Shown: positions 9,384 through 19,535, numbered from the stretch's first letter. The stretch is DNA of 64,000 bases from Pinisolibacter aquiterrae (GCF_019160155.1 NZ_JAFNIH010000003.1:32528-96527); one strand, 5' to 3'. Numbers and translations: made by a program. Notes: a model not told the origin generated them from the letters alone.

Positions 9384-9472
9384 CGTCATCCCCGGGCTCG
9401 CCCCGGGGATCCATGGAGCCGCGCCACCGGGGCGACGCCGAATGGATGACCGGGCCGAGCCCGGTCATGACG
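9384..9472. repeat. Dispersed palindromic repeat, copy 1
   Basis: Two nested hairpins: CGTCATCCCCGGGCTCGCCC with CCGGGGATCCATGG, then GAATGGATGACCGGGC with GCCCGGTCATGACG. The same CGTCATCCCCGG.../...GGATGACG architecture recurs at 21258-21347 and, as one hairpin, at 41078-41109. Sits between the convergent stop codons of lrp and the rlmD-like gene. Confidence 0.75.
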
Positions 9473-9514
9473 AGAGGAAACACGGAGTGGACGGCCAGGG
9501 CGACGGCGCGCTCG

Positions 9515-10819
9515 TCACCCCTTGGTGAAGACCACCACCGCCTCGACGTGGTGCGACCAGAGAAACTGGTCGATCGGGGTCACCTCGCCCATGGTCCAGC
9601 CGGCATCGACCAGATAGCGCGCGTCGCGGGCGAGCGTCGCCGGGTTGCAGGAGATCGCGACGATCACCGGCACCGAGGATTTCGCCAGTTCCTTGAACTG
9701 CGGCGCGGCACCGTCGCGGGGCGGGTCGATCACCACCGCGTCGAAGGCCAGTTCCTTGCCCATCAAGGGGCGGCGATAGAGGTCGCGGACCTCGACCGAC
9801 ACCGGCTTCAGACCCTGGGTGTGGCGCGCGGCGAAGGAGAGCGCGTCGAGGGCGCCGCGCTCGCTCTCCACCGCGTGGACCTGGGCGAGACGGGCGAGGC
9901 GGAGCGAGAAGGTGCCGCAACCGGCGAAGAGATCGGCGACGCGCGGCGGGCCCTTGGCCCGCTTCGGGCGCGCGGCGAGCGCCGCCTCGACGGCCACCTC
10001 CACCAGCTTGGCCATCGCCTCCTCGGCCTCCGCCACCGCCTGGATGAAGCCGCCGGGCGGCGGCATCACGGCGATGCCGCCGAAGCGGATCACCGGGGCA
10101 TGGGCCTCGACGACGATCTCGCGACCGATCGAGAAACGGGCGAGGCCGAGTTCGAGCGCGAGGCTCAGCGCCTGCTGACGGCGATCGGGCGCCAGCGTGG
10201 CGTCGCCGACGGAGACGTCGAGGCCGGTCTCGGTGTCGAGCACGGTGAAGATCGCCCCCTTCGCGCCGAAGGTGAGCAGGTGGGAGAGCGCGACCAGCTT
10301 GGGCAGACCGGCGCGGATGCGCGGCGAGATCACCAGACAGTCGGAGCCGTCGACCACGGTGTGGGAGAGACGCTCGCGGAAGCCGGCGACCGGCGCCCCG
10401 GTGCGGCGCTGGACCGCGATCACCGCGCGGCGGCGCGAGGCGGGGCCGGTGGCGACGATCTCGGCGACCTCGACGTCGAGACCGCGATCGGCGAAGGCGG
10501 CGCGCACCTGCGCCCGCTTCCAGGCGAGATAGGGCGTCTGGTCCCAATGCTGGAGCGAACAGCCGCCGCAGCGGTCGTAGACCGGGCAGGCCGGCTCGAC
10601 GCGGTCGTGCGAGCCCTCGACCACCTCGACGACGCGGCCGCGCTCGTTGACGCCCTCGCCGGAGATGCCGATCCGCACCGTCTCGCCGGGAAGAGCGCCG
10701 CCGACGAAGATGCGCTTCTCGCCCGCTTCGGTCTCGAAGACGGCGACGCCGTCGCCCTTGTGGGCGATGTCGGTGATGGCGACCGTGACGGTCGGGCCGT
10801 CCTGGAAAGCGTCGGTCAC
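9515..10819 (-). CDS. TrmA/RlmD family class I SAM-dependent rRNA (uracil-C5) methyltransferase
   Basis: Probable 23S rRNA m5U methyltransferase. An N-terminal TRAM-like segment (VTVAITDIAHKGDGVAVFE) is followed by a cysteine cluster, CPVYDRCGGCSLQHW, which with an upstream Cys would bind a 4Fe-4S cluster, then the SAM fold (VADLFAGCGTFSLRLA), the DPPRDGA motif IV and the catalytic CNPATLARDARYL. The GTG at 10819 is preferred: it has GAGGAC upstream and gives 434 aa. Clustered with tlyA as in many Rhizobiales. Which uridine is modified (RlmD- or RlmCD-like) is not certain. Confidence 0.9.
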   Translation of the reverse strand: MTDAFQDGPTVTVAITDIAHKGDGVAVFETEAGEKRIFVGGALPGETVRIGISGEGVNERGRVVEVVEGSHDRVEPACPVYDRCGGCSLQHWDQTPYLAWKRAQVRAAFADRGLDVEVAEIVATGPASRRRAVIAVQRRTGAPVAGFRERLSHTVVDGSDCLVISPRIRAGLPKLVALSHLLTFGAKGAIFTVLDTETGLDVSVGDATLAPDRRQQALSLALELGLARFSIGREIVVEAHAPVIRFGGIAVMPPPGGFIQAVAEAEEAMAKLVEVAVEAALAARPKRAKGPPRVADLFAGCGTFSLRLARLAQVHAVESERGALDALSFAARHTQGLKPVSVEVRDLYRRPLMGKELAFDAVVIDPPRDGAAPQFKELAKSSVPVIVAISCNPATLARDARYLVDAGWTMGEVTPIDQFLWSHHVEAVVVFTKG

Positions 10820-10901
10820 GGGTCTGTCCTCGTTCGTTGGTCGGCCGACCTTGTGCCCCATCCGGCGCCGGGAAGCGAGGGGCGTCATGGTCGCGTAGGC
10901 G

Positions 10902-11642
10902 TCAGGCCCCGTTTTTCACAGCGGCCAGCACATGTTCGCGGTTGCCGTCGGCACCGGCGATGGCGGCCTCGGCGCGGCCGAGCACGCGCCAGCCGTGGGT
11001 TTCGAGGAGCGCGGCGATTCGTTCGACCGCCGCCTCCGCCGCCGCCTCGTCGCGCACCACGCCGCCCTTGCCGACGTGGTCGCGGCCGACCTCGAACTGC
11101 GGTTTCACCAGGAAGACGCCGATCGCGCCGGGGGCGGCGAGATCGAGCGCCGGCGGCAGGGCGAGCGCGAGCGAGATGAAGCTGACGTCGGCGACGACGC
11201 AATCGGGCGCCCGGGCGAGATGATCGGCGGCGAGATCGCGGGCGTTCAGCCCCTCGATCGAGGTGACGCGAGGGTCATTCGCCACGGCGAGCGCCAATTG
11301 GCCGTGGCCGACGTCGATCGCGGTGACGTGGGCCGCGCCGCGCGCCAGCAGCACCTGCGTGAAGCCGCCGGTGGAGGCGCCGAGGTCGAGGCAGGTCCGC
11401 CCCTCCGGCGAGAGGGCGAAGGCGTCGAGGGCGCCGACCAGTTTCAGCGCGGCGCGGGAGACCCAGCGCGCGGCGGGATCGGCGATCTCGATCCGCGTCT
11501 CGACGCCGACCGGCGCCGCCGGCCGGGTCTCGACGCGGCCGTCGACGGTGACGGTGCCGCGATCGATCGCGTCGCGGGCGCGCGCCCGGGTCGGCGCGAG
11601 ACCGCGGTCGACCAGGGCGACGTCGAGGCGTTTGCGGGTCAT
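10902..11642 (-). CDS. tlyA: TlyA family rRNA (cytidine-2'-O)-methyltransferase
   Basis: Two-domain protein: an S4 RNA-binding domain in the first ~60 residues (MTRKRLDVALVDRGLAPTRA) and an FtsJ/RrmJ-like SAM methyltransferase domain (CLDLGASTGGFTQVLL, then VVADVSFISL and FLVKPQFEVGR). The family 2'-O-methylates rRNA cytidines and is often mislabelled haemolysin. 246 aa is typical. It overlaps no neighbour; the rlmD-like gene follows 82 nt downstream on the same strand and a tiny membrane protein gene precedes it by 25 nt, so the three probably form one transcript. Confidence 0.93.
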   Translation of the reverse strand: MTRKRLDVALVDRGLAPTRARARDAIDRGTVTVDGRVETRPAAPVGVETRIEIADPAARWVSRAALKLVGALDAFALSPEGRTCLDLGASTGGFTQVLLARGAAHVTAIDVGHGQLALAVANDPRVTSIEGLNARDLAADHLARAPDCVVADVSFISLALALPPALDLAAPGAIGVFLVKPQFEVGRDHVGKGGVVRDEAAAEAAVERIAALLETHGWRVLGRAEAAIAGADGNREHVLAAVKNGA

Positions 11643-11667
11643 GACGGGCGGGATCCGAGAGCGGCGA

Positions 11668-11826
11668 TCACAGGCAGGCGCTCATGCCGCCGACCAGCGT
11701 GTCGAAGAACACGCCCTGGCCGAAGCGGGCCCAGGCCCAGAGCGCGACGACCAGAAGGCCGGCGAGCGCGGGCAGGCCGACATAGAGAACCGGACGTGGC
11801 ACGGCGGGGGACGGAGCGCGGGTCAT
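11668..11826 (-). CDS. Small single-pass membrane protein (52 aa)
   Basis: Read directly from the minus strand: begins MTRAPSPAVPRPVLYVG, continues with one strongly hydrophobic helix (about residues 13-32, LPALAGLLVVALWAW) and ends DTLVGGMSACL. The ATG at 11826 gives 53 codons to TGA at 11668. It sits 25 nt upstream of tlyA on the same strand with codon use like its neighbours, which supports it as a real gene rather than chance. Function unknown; the C-terminal Cys and GG turn are its only other landmarks. Confidence 0.6.
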   Translation of the reverse strand: MTRAPSPAVPRPVLYVGLPALAGLLVVALWAWARFGQGVFFDTLVGGMSACL

Positions 11827-11984
11827 GGCGGCGATCATAGCCGTTCGCGCGCGCCGAGGAAACGGCCGGCACGCGGCTTGCTCCTTCGGCGATCGAGACC
11901 GTGACGGGTGCCCATTCCCGTGCGGTTTCCGACAGGCGCCGTGCGCGTGTCGACAGGCAATGTCGAGAAACGACGGGGGAAGGC

Positions 11985-12203
11985 ATGGCAGTGCACATGG
12001 TGAAGGTCGCCTACGAGGGCTTGGTGACCAAGGCGCTGAAGAATTCGGAGGAAGGGCCGACCAGCGGCGGGTCGGTGATCTACGCGATCGAGGACGTACC
12101 GGCCGGGCTCACCCTCGACGACGTGATCGCGGCGGTGAGGAAGGCCGGCGGCAAGCCGGTCCACAAGGACCATATCGTCAAATGGACCGATCTGGTGGCG
12201 TGA
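11985..12203 (+). CDS. Small conserved hypothetical protein (72 aa)
   Basis: Unrecognised soluble protein, MAVHMVKVAYEGLVTKAL at the N-terminus, ending HKDHIVKWTDLVA. No signal peptide, no membrane segment. Predicted mixed alpha/beta with two Lys/His-rich stretches near the C-terminus. The start is set by GGGGAAGG immediately upstream of the ATG at 11985; the upstream in-frame extension to 11901 is Arg-rich and unlikely. It precedes pncB on the same strand by 50 nt, which may or may not be functional linkage. Confidence 0.65.
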   Translation: MAVHMVKVAYEGLVTKALKNSEEGPTSGGSVIYAIEDVPAGLTLDDVIAAVRKAGGKPVHKDHIVKWTDLVA

Positions 12204-12253
12204 ACCGCTCCGGCCGGCATTGCATCGTCGAGGGGCGCGGGTAATCTCCACCC

Positions 12254-13573
12254 ATGACCCTCGACATCGCCACGCGCGTCTACGACCACGGCTTCCGCAT
12301 CGACCCGATCGTACGGACGCTGCTCGACACGGACTTCTACAAGTTCCTGATGGTGCAGTTGATCCGCCAGGTCGCGCCGAGCACACGCGCGACCTTCGGG
12401 CTGATCAACCGGACCCGGAGCGTCCGCCTCGCCGAGGTGATCGACGAACGCGAGCTGCGCGACCAGCTCGACCACGCCCGCACGATCCGCTTCCAGAAGA
12501 ACGAGTTGATCTGGCTCGCCGGCAACACGTTCTACGGCGTGCGCCAGATCTTCTCCGCCGATTTCCTCGATTGGCTGGAGCGGTTCCGCCTGCCGGACTA
12601 CCGCCTCGAACGCACGGCCGACGGGCAATGGGAACTGACCTTCGAGGGGCTCTGGGCAGAGACCTCGATGTGGGAGATCCCGGCGCTCGCCATCGTCAAC
12701 GAGCTGCGTGCCCGCGCCGCCATGAAGGGCATGAGCCGGTTCGAGCTCGACGTGCTCTATGCCCGCGCCAAGGCCAAGGTCTGGGCCAAGATCGAACGGA
12801 TCCGGGCGCTCGAGGCGGAGGTCGGCACGGTGCCGATCGCCGAGTTCGGCACGAGGCGCCGGCACGGCTTCCTGTGGCAGCGCTGGTGCGTGGAGGCGCT
12901 GAAGGAGGGGCTCGGCGCGAGTTTCCTCGGAACCTCCAACGTCAAGCTGGCGATGGATTCGGCGCTGGAGGCGATCGGCACCAACGCCCACGAGTTGCCG
13001 ATGGTCTACGCGGCGCTGGCGAAGAGCGACGACGAGCTGCGCGCCGCGCCCTATCGGGTGCTGGAGGACTGGGCGCGCCTCTATCACGGCAATCTGCTGG
13101 TGATCCTGCCGGACACGTTCGGCACCACCGCCTTCCTGCGCGACGCGCCCGATTGGGCGGCCCAGTGGAAGGGCGTGCGTCCCGACAGCAAGGAGCCGAT
13201 CGCCGCCGCCGACGAGATCATCGCCTGGTGGAAGGCGCGCGGCCACGATCCGCGCGACAAGCTGATCGTCCTCTCCGATGGGATGGACATCGATTCGATC
13301 GAGGCCTCGGCGCGCCACCTCGACGGCAAATGCCGCTTCTCGTTCGGCTGGGGCACGCACCTGACCAACGATTTCGCCGGCTGCGCCCCGGCCGGCAGCC
13401 ATCCGAACCTCGAGGCGATCTCGCTCGTCTGCAAGGTGGTGGCGGCCGACGGGCGGCCGGCGGTCAAACTCTCCGACAATCCGGAGAAGGCGATGGGGCC
13501 GGCCGACGAGGTCGCCCGCTACACCCGCGTCTTCGGCACCCAGGGGTTCGCGCGGATGCCGGTCGAGGTGTGA
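12254..13573 (+). CDS. pncB: Nicotinate phosphoribosyltransferase
   Basis: Converts nicotinate and PRPP to nicotinate mononucleotide (Preiss-Handler NAD salvage). 439 aa, matching the Gram-negative PncB class. Visible family features: [15 protein letters not shown] near the N-terminus, [37 protein letters not shown] (phosphoribosyl binding; quoted in parts GTSNVKLA and IGTNAHE), and [11 protein letters not shown] followed by [11 protein letters not shown]. Together with the nadABC genes 20 kb on, both de novo and salvage NAD routes are encoded here. No copy of the nadA palindrome is visible upstream of it. Confidence 0.95.
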   Translation: MTLDIATRVYDHGFRIDPIVRTLLDTDFYKFLMVQLIRQVAPSTRATFGLINRTRSVRLAEVIDERELRDQLDHARTIRFQKNELIWLAGNTFYGVRQIFSADFLDWLERFRLPDYRLERTADGQWELTFEGLWAETSMWEIPALAIVNELRARAAMKGMSRFELDVLYARAKAKVWAKIERIRALEAEVGTVPIAEFGTRRRHGFLWQRWCVEALKEGLGASFLGTSNVKLAMDSALEAIGTNAHELPMVYAALAKSDDELRAAPYRVLEDWARLYHGNLLVILPDTFGTTAFLRDAPDWAAQWKGVRPDSKEPIAAADEIIAWWKARGHDPRDKLIVLSDGMDIDSIEASARHLDGKCRFSFGWGTHLTNDFAGCAPAGSHPNLEAISLVCKVVAADGRPAVKLSDNPEKAMGPADEVARYTRVFGTQGFARMPVEV

Positions 13574-13601
13574 TCCCGGCCGGCGCGCGCGAGAGAGGGG
13601 C

Positions 13602-15563
13602 TCACGCCCGCTTCAGGTCCTCGATGTAGCCGTGGATCTCTCGGTCGAGCGCCTCGCGGAAGCGGCCGAGTTCATGCGCGGTGTCGATGACGCCGACGGC
13701 GGCGCGATCGGTGGCGGCGGCGTCGCCCTCGACCTCGCCGATCACGTCGGAGAGGGTTCGGGCGCCGGCGGCGGCACGCTGGATGTTGGAGGCGATCTCC
13801 TGGGTCGCGATCTCCTGATCGCCCATCACGGCCGCCATGTCGCGCGACAGCGAGGTGAGTTCGCGGATGGTGGTGCCGATCGAGCCGATCGCGGCGACGA
13901 CGCGCTGGGTCTCGCCCTGGATGTGCGCGACCTGACCGGCGATCGCCTCGGTGGCGCGAGTGGTCTCGTTGGCGAGCGCCTTGACCTCGGCGGCGACGAT
14001 GGCGAAGCCCTTGCCGGCCTCGCCGGCGCGCGCCGCCTCGATGGTGGCGTTGAGGGCGAGGAGATTGGTCTGGCCGGCGATCGAATTGATCAGGTCGACG
14101 ACCTCGCCGATCTTGTCGCCGCTGACGGCGAGGGTGCGGACCGCCTCGTCGGTGCGGCCGGCCTCGTCGAGGGCGCGGCCGGCGATGGCGGCGGAATGAT
14201 CGACCCGGCGCTGGATCTCCTGGACGGAGCTCGCCAGTTCCTCGGTGGCGGCGGCGACGGCGCCGACGGTGCCGGAGGTCTCCTCGGCATCGGCGACGGC
14301 GGCATGCGAGCGGCTGGTGGTGCGTTCGGAGACGGCGCGCAGGCCGTCGGCGGTCGCGGCCATGCGGTCGGCGGCCTCGGTCATCGCGCCGAGCACCGAC
14401 TTGATCGAGCCCTCGAAGGCGCGGGTGCGTTCCTCGCGACGGCGGCCGCGCGTCGAACGGGCCTCCTCGTCGCGGCGGGCGGCGGTCTCCGCCTCCGCCT
14501 CGGCGCGCAGCGCCGCCTTGAGCGCATCGACGGCGCGGCCCATGGCGGCGATTTCGTCGATCTCGTCGGCGCGCGGGGTGACGACGTCGAGATCGCCGCC
14601 GGTGATGCGGCCGACCGCGTCGGTCAGCGCGACGATCGGCCCGCCGATCTCGCGGTTCAGCCACCAGATCATCACGCCGCCGCCGAGCAGCAGCATCACG
14701 GCGAGCGCGGTGAAGACGGCGGCGGCATTGCCGCGGGTCGCCTCGAGGTCGGTCCGGTCGGTGCCGAGCACCACCGTGCCGATCGGCTTGCCGGAATAGT
14801 CGAGCAGGGGCTGGTCGGCGAGCGACCAATTGCGGCCCTCGATCGAGAAGACGCCGAGACGGCCGGCGCCGCCGCCGAGATCCTTCAGCGTGGCGGTGTC
14901 GAGGGCGAATCCGTCGGGGAAATTCGTGGCGAGCAGCGTGCGGCCGGACTTGCCGGGCTCGGTCGCGTCGAGCAGCAACGCCACCTTGAGGCCGGTGCGG
15001 GCGCCGAAGTCGTGGACGAAGTCCTTGCCGAAGGCGAGGCCGAACTCGACCGTGCCGAGGGCGGTGGCGCCCTTCTTCACCGGCACCACGGCGCGAATGC
15101 CGATGCCCTGGACGCCGTTCTCGAGACCCATCACGTCCTTGGCGCCGGCATTGGCCTCGACCACCGTCTGACGGAAGGAGGACAGATCGTCGTCGAACTT
15201 GGCGGGCTTGTGGACGCGCAGGAACGACGTCGCCGGGGCGGTGTGATACTGGAACTGATCGAAACCGTCGGCCTTGACCGTGTCGAAGGCCGGCACCAAC
15301 AAGTCGGAGAGGCGGCCACGATCGCGCGCGGCGAAGGCGTCGGTGAAGGCGGGAACGGCGGCGACGAAGCGCGCGAGGGAGCGGGCCCGCTGGCCCTGCG
15401 CGTTGACCTCGGCGGCGAACTGACGGGAGCCGTTGTCGAGCTGATGGGCGACGTTGTCCTCGATCAGATTGCCCACGAACCACAATCCCGCGGCGACGCA
15501 AGCCGCGGCCGCGATCACGACACCGGCGCCGATGCCGAGGGTCAGACGCTTCTTGAGATGCAT
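13602..15563 (-). CDS. Methyl-accepting chemotaxis protein with periplasmic cache-type sensor
   Basis: Transmembrane chemoreceptor, 653 aa. TM1 about residues 8-30; a ~240-residue periplasmic ligand domain whose motifs (FQYHTAPATSFLRVHKP, GLENGVQGIGIRAVVPV) resemble the double-cache 3 type; TM2 about 280-302; HAMP about 300-352; then the cytoplasmic coiled coil with the conserved hairpin tip around 490-530 (GQTNLLALNATIEAARAGE). No CheA, CheW or flagellar genes are near, so it is a stand-alone receptor gene. Converges on pncB with a 28-nt gap. Ligand cannot be read from the sequence. Confidence 0.93.
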   Translation of the reverse strand: MHLKKRLTLGIGAGVVIAAAACVAAGLWFVGNLIEDNVAHQLDNGSRQFAAEVNAQGQRARSLARFVAAVPAFTDAFAARDRGRLSDLLVPAFDTVKADGFDQFQYHTAPATSFLRVHKPAKFDDDLSSFRQTVVEANAGAKDVMGLENGVQGIGIRAVVPVKKGATALGTVEFGLAFGKDFVHDFGARTGLKVALLLDATEPGKSGRTLLATNFPDGFALDTATLKDLGGGAGRLGVFSIEGRNWSLADQPLLDYSGKPIGTVVLGTDRTDLEATRGNAAAVFTALAVMLLLGGGVMIWWLNREIGGPIVALTDAVGRITGGDLDVVTPRADEIDEIAAMGRAVDALKAALRAEAEAETAARRDEEARSTRGRRREERTRAFEGSIKSVLGAMTEAADRMAATADGLRAVSERTTSRSHAAVADAEETSGTVGAVAAATEELASSVQEIQRRVDHSAAIAGRALDEAGRTDEAVRTLAVSGDKIGEVVDLINSIAGQTNLLALNATIEAARAGEAGKGFAIVAAEVKALANETTRATEAIAGQVAHIQGETQRVVAAIGSIGTTIRELTSLSRDMAAVMGDQEIATQEIASNIQRAAAGARTLSDVIGEVEGDAAATDRAAVGVIDTAHELGRFREALDREIHGYIEDLKRA

Positions 15564-15709
15564 GAGGATGGCGCTCCATTCCGGTCGACTGCGACCGATT
15601 GGAACGCCGGCGTCGTTAACGAAGGGTTGTGGATCTCGACCAAAACATCGAGGCTTCGAAAATCTTTCTTCAATGACGTTGCGTAATGGACAATTTTTCC
15701 GAGGATGAG

Positions 15710-16201
15710 ATGACGCCTTCCCCTACGGTTTACGTCGATGCGGATGCCTGTCCGGTCAAGGACGAGGTCTATCGGGTGGCCGGGCGGTTGCATCTGAGGG
15801 TGTTCGTCGTCGCCAATTCCTGGATCCGCGTGCCCGACGATCCGCTGATCGAGCGGGTGATCGTGGCGCAGGGCGCGAATGTGGCGGACGACTGGATCGC
15901 GGAGCGGGCCGGGCCGGGATCGGTGGTGATCACCGCCGACGTGCCGCTCGCCGATCGCTGCGTCAAGACGGGCGCGCGGGTACTGACCCCGAAGGGGCGC
16001 GTCTTCGACGCCGCCTCGATCGGCATGGCGCTGGCGACGCGCGATCTGATGGAGGATCTGCGCTCGGCCGGGGCGGTCACCGGGGGGCCGCGCCCGTTCG
16101 GGCCGCGCGACCGGCAGGTGTTCCTGCAGGCGCTCGACCGCGAGGTGCGGCGCGCCGCCCACGATCTGGCGAAGCGGCCGCCGCCCGCCCCGGTCGCGTG
16201 A
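15710..16201 (+). CDS. YaiI/YqxD family protein (UPF0178, DUF188)
   Basis: PIN-like fold protein of unknown function. Signature strings present: TVYVDADACPVKDEVYR, VVANSWIRVP, VITADVPLADRCV and GRVFDAASIGMALATRDLM. Some relatives are proposed nucleases by fold. The ATG at 15710 is chosen because GAGGATGAG lies immediately upstream; an ATG at 15686 (eight residues longer) has no Shine-Dalgarno. It converges with the dsbA-like gene, their stops being 6 nt apart. Confidence 0.92.
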   Translation: MTPSPTVYVDADACPVKDEVYRVAGRLHLRVFVVANSWIRVPDDPLIERVIVAQGANVADDWIAERAGPGSVVITADVPLADRCVKTGARVLTPKGRVFDAASIGMALATRDLMEDLRSAGAVTGGPRPFGPRDRQVFLQALDREVRRAAHDLAKRPPPAPVA

Positions 16202-16207
16202 AGCGGG

Positions 16208-16915
16208 TCAGGCGGCGCCCTGCGACCCCACCACCTGCATCACGATGGTCTCGACGTTCTCGAACAGGACCCGGCTCTCGATCATCTCGACGCCGGTCTC
16301 GGTGACGCGCAGCAGGGCCGGAACGCCGCGCGCGCCGACGTGCTCCATCAGCCGCCGCGCCAGATCGGCGCGCTGATTGAGCGCGTCGATCACCGCCTCG
16401 TCCTCGTTCAGGAAGGCGGAGACGTCGTCCTCGCCGATGCCGATCTCGCGCAGCACGGCGGCGCAGACCGCCTCGTCGGTGATGTCGCGTCCCTCGACCC
16501 AGCGCGCCGCCTGGAGCGCGTGGAGGGCCCGCAGGGCCTCGCCCGGCGCGCGCGACTGGACCGTGGCGAAGGCGAGCGTCGCCGGCCCGCTGTCGAAGGT
16601 GGAGTCGAGATCGCCCAGCACCTTCTCGCGATAGGCGTCGGAGAAGGTCTGGCCGGTCAGATCACGGATCCGGCAGTCGTTCTTCCAGGCATAGGCGGCG
16701 AAGTCGGGCGTCATCGGCCGGCCGCCGATGAAGAGGCCGGAGGCGAGCAGCTCCAACGGCACCGCGCCGCTCTCGGCGAGGCGGGTGAGCGCCGGGGCGG
16801 CGCCCCAGCACCAACCGCACAGGGGGTCGACGATGGCGATCACCGTCCCGGGGACGAGGACCTGGACGTTCTCGTCGGTCTCGGCGTCGAGGTCGGGGGT
16901 CGTCTCCTCGCTCAT
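16208..16915 (-). CDS. DsbA-like thioredoxin-fold protein (CGWC motif)
   Basis: Thiol oxidoreductase-like protein of the DsbA/FrnE group. The N-terminal IVDPLCGWCWGAAP contains the redox-active CGWC, and GARGVPALL near the C-terminus supplies the cis-Pro loop. There is no signal peptide (MSEETTPDLDAETDEN precedes the fold), so it should be cytoplasmic. Start at 16915 shares one base with the ribB stop (TGATG), indicating translational coupling to ribB. Substrate unknown; relatives include FrnE-type and CGWC-containing oxidoreductases. Confidence 0.85.
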   Translation of the reverse strand: MSEETTPDLDAETDENVQVLVPGTVIAIVDPLCGWCWGAAPALTRLAESGAVPLELLASGLFIGGRPMTPDFAAYAWKNDCRIRDLTGQTFSDAYREKVLGDLDSTFDSGPATLAFATVQSRAPGEALRALHALQAARWVEGRDITDEAVCAAVLREIGIGEDDVSAFLNEDEAVIDALNQRADLARRLMEHVGARGVPALLRVTETGVEMIESRVLFENVETIVMQVVGSQGAA

Positions 16916-18258
16916 CAGCAGCGCTCCAGCGTCTCGGTGCCCTCGATGGCGATGCCGAAGCCCTCGAGGCCGACGTAGCGGCGTTCCTTGGAGGAGATCA
17001 GGCGGATCGAGGAGACGCCGAGATCCTTGAGGATCTGAGCGCCGAGGCCGATCTCACGCCAATTCTCCGCGCGCGTCGAGGCGGAGACGTGGGCCTCGTG
17101 CTCGGCGGCGGCGAGCGGGTCGGCGCCCTTCTCGGCCTCGCGGGTCGGTTTGGCGACACCGACGGAGCCCTCGCGCAGATAGACGATGACGCCCCGGCCC
17201 TCCTTGGCCATGCGCTCGGTCAGGCGGTCGAGCGACTGGGTCTTGCCGAAGACGTCGTCGACGACCGACTCGAGATGGAGCCGCACCGGCACCGAACGGC
17301 CGTCGCGGATGTCGCCGAAGACGATCGCCAGATGATGCATCGGGTCGAAGGGGGTCGAATAGGAGATGGCGCGGGCGCGGCCGGCCGGGGTCTCCACGTC
17401 GAACTCGTCGACCCGGTCGACCAGCTTCTCGTTCCTCTGGCGATAGGCGATGAGGTCGGCGACCGAGACGATCTCGAGGCCGTGGTCCTCGGCGAACTTG
17501 GCGACGTCGGGGCCGCGCTTCACCGTGCCGTCGTCGTTGACGAGCTCGCAGATGACGCCGACCGGCGGCAGCTTGGCGAGGCGGCAGAGGTCGACGGCGG
17601 CCTCGGTGTGGCCGGAGCGCATGAGGACGCCGCCGTCCTTGGCGATCAGCGGGAAGACGTGGCCGGGGCGGACGAAGTCGCCCGGGCCGACGTTGGGATT
17701 GGCGAGCGCGCGGGCGGTGTTGCAGCGCTCCTCGGCCGAGATGCCGGTGGTCAGACCGTGGCGATAGTCGATGGTCACCGTGAAGGCGGTGCCGAGCGGG
17801 GCGTCGTTGGCGGCGATCATCGGCTCCAGGTGGAGCTTGCGGGCGAGATCGCGCGGGATCGGCGTGCAGACGATGCCGGAGGTGTGACGGACGATGAAGG
17901 CGAGCTTCTCGGGGGTGGCGTGGACGGCGGCGACGATCAGGTCGCCCTCGTTCTCGCGATCGTCGTCGTCGGTGACCACGACGATCTCGCCGCGTTCGAA
18001 GGCGCGCAGCGCGGCTGCGACACGGGACTGGTTCATCATCGTCTCCTCATGGGCCTTGGAGCGCGGGGCGAGGCCGAGAAAATCGTCGGGGGTGACCGCG
18101 CCGCGGGTGGCGGCGGCGATCTTCTCGGCGGTCTCGCGCGAGACCCACACCGAGGGATCGTTGCACAACGCCGTGATCGCCGCCGGCGACAGGCCGACGC
18201 GGCGCGCGAAGGCGCTGCGGGTCTCTTTCGATCGGGCGAGCCATTGGTCGAGGCGCAT
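16915..18258 (-). CDS. ribB: HTH-fused 3,4-dihydroxy-2-butanone-4-phosphate synthase with degenerate GTP cyclohydrolase II domain
   Basis: Three parts in 447 aa. Residues ~1-65 are a YdaS/Cro-like HTH (RSAFARRVGLSPAAITALCN, then VSRETAEKIAAATRGAVTP). Residues ~75-285 are RibB, which makes the four-carbon riboflavin precursor from ribulose 5-phosphate: DDDDRENEGDLIVAA, HGLTTGISAEERCNTARA, MRSGHTEAAVDLCRLA. The last ~150 residues align with RibA but lack its zinc-binding cysteine cluster, so GTP cyclohydrolase II activity is unlikely (RibBX-like). Start set at 18258, where the HTH begins; ATG 18303 would add 15 residues, and neither has a clear Shine-Dalgarno. No FMN riboswitch is seen in the 128-173 nt behind aroC. 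Confidence 0.9.
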   Translation of the reverse strand: MRLDQWLARSKETRSAFARRVGLSPAAITALCNDPSVWVSRETAEKIAAATRGAVTPDDFLGLAPRSKAHEETMMNQSRVAAALRAFERGEIVVVTDDDDRENEGDLIVAAVHATPEKLAFIVRHTSGIVCTPIPRDLARKLHLEPMIAANDAPLGTAFTVTIDYRHGLTTGISAEERCNTARALANPNVGPGDFVRPGHVFPLIAKDGGVLMRSGHTEAAVDLCRLAKLPPVGVICELVNDDGTVKRGPDVAKFAEDHGLEIVSVADLIAYRQRNEKLVDRVDEFDVETPAGRARAISYSTPFDPMHHLAIVFGDIRDGRSVPVRLHLESVVDDVFGKTQSLDRLTERMAKEGRGVIVYLREGSVGVAKPTREAEKGADPLAAAEHEAHVSASTRAENWREIGLGAQILKDLGVSSIRLISSKERRYVGLEGFGIAIEGTETLERC

Positions 18259-18431
18259 GAGCACTGAATAGCGCGAGAGGCTTTCAGTGGCAATGAAAAG
18301 CATGCGGCGCTTTCATGCACGCAGCGTTCGACGGGCGCGCGTCACGCGACGGGAGGCGCGATCGAGCCCATCGATCGCCCGTCGACGCATCGGACGGAGG
18401 CGGCGATGCCCACCTCAGACGATGCGCGCGG

Positions 18432-19535
<1,104 letters not shown>

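Noticed and set aside
18259..18431. Possible FMN riboswitch upstream of ribB
   Set aside because: No RFN-element conserved boxes could be found on the minus strand in the aroC/ribB gap.
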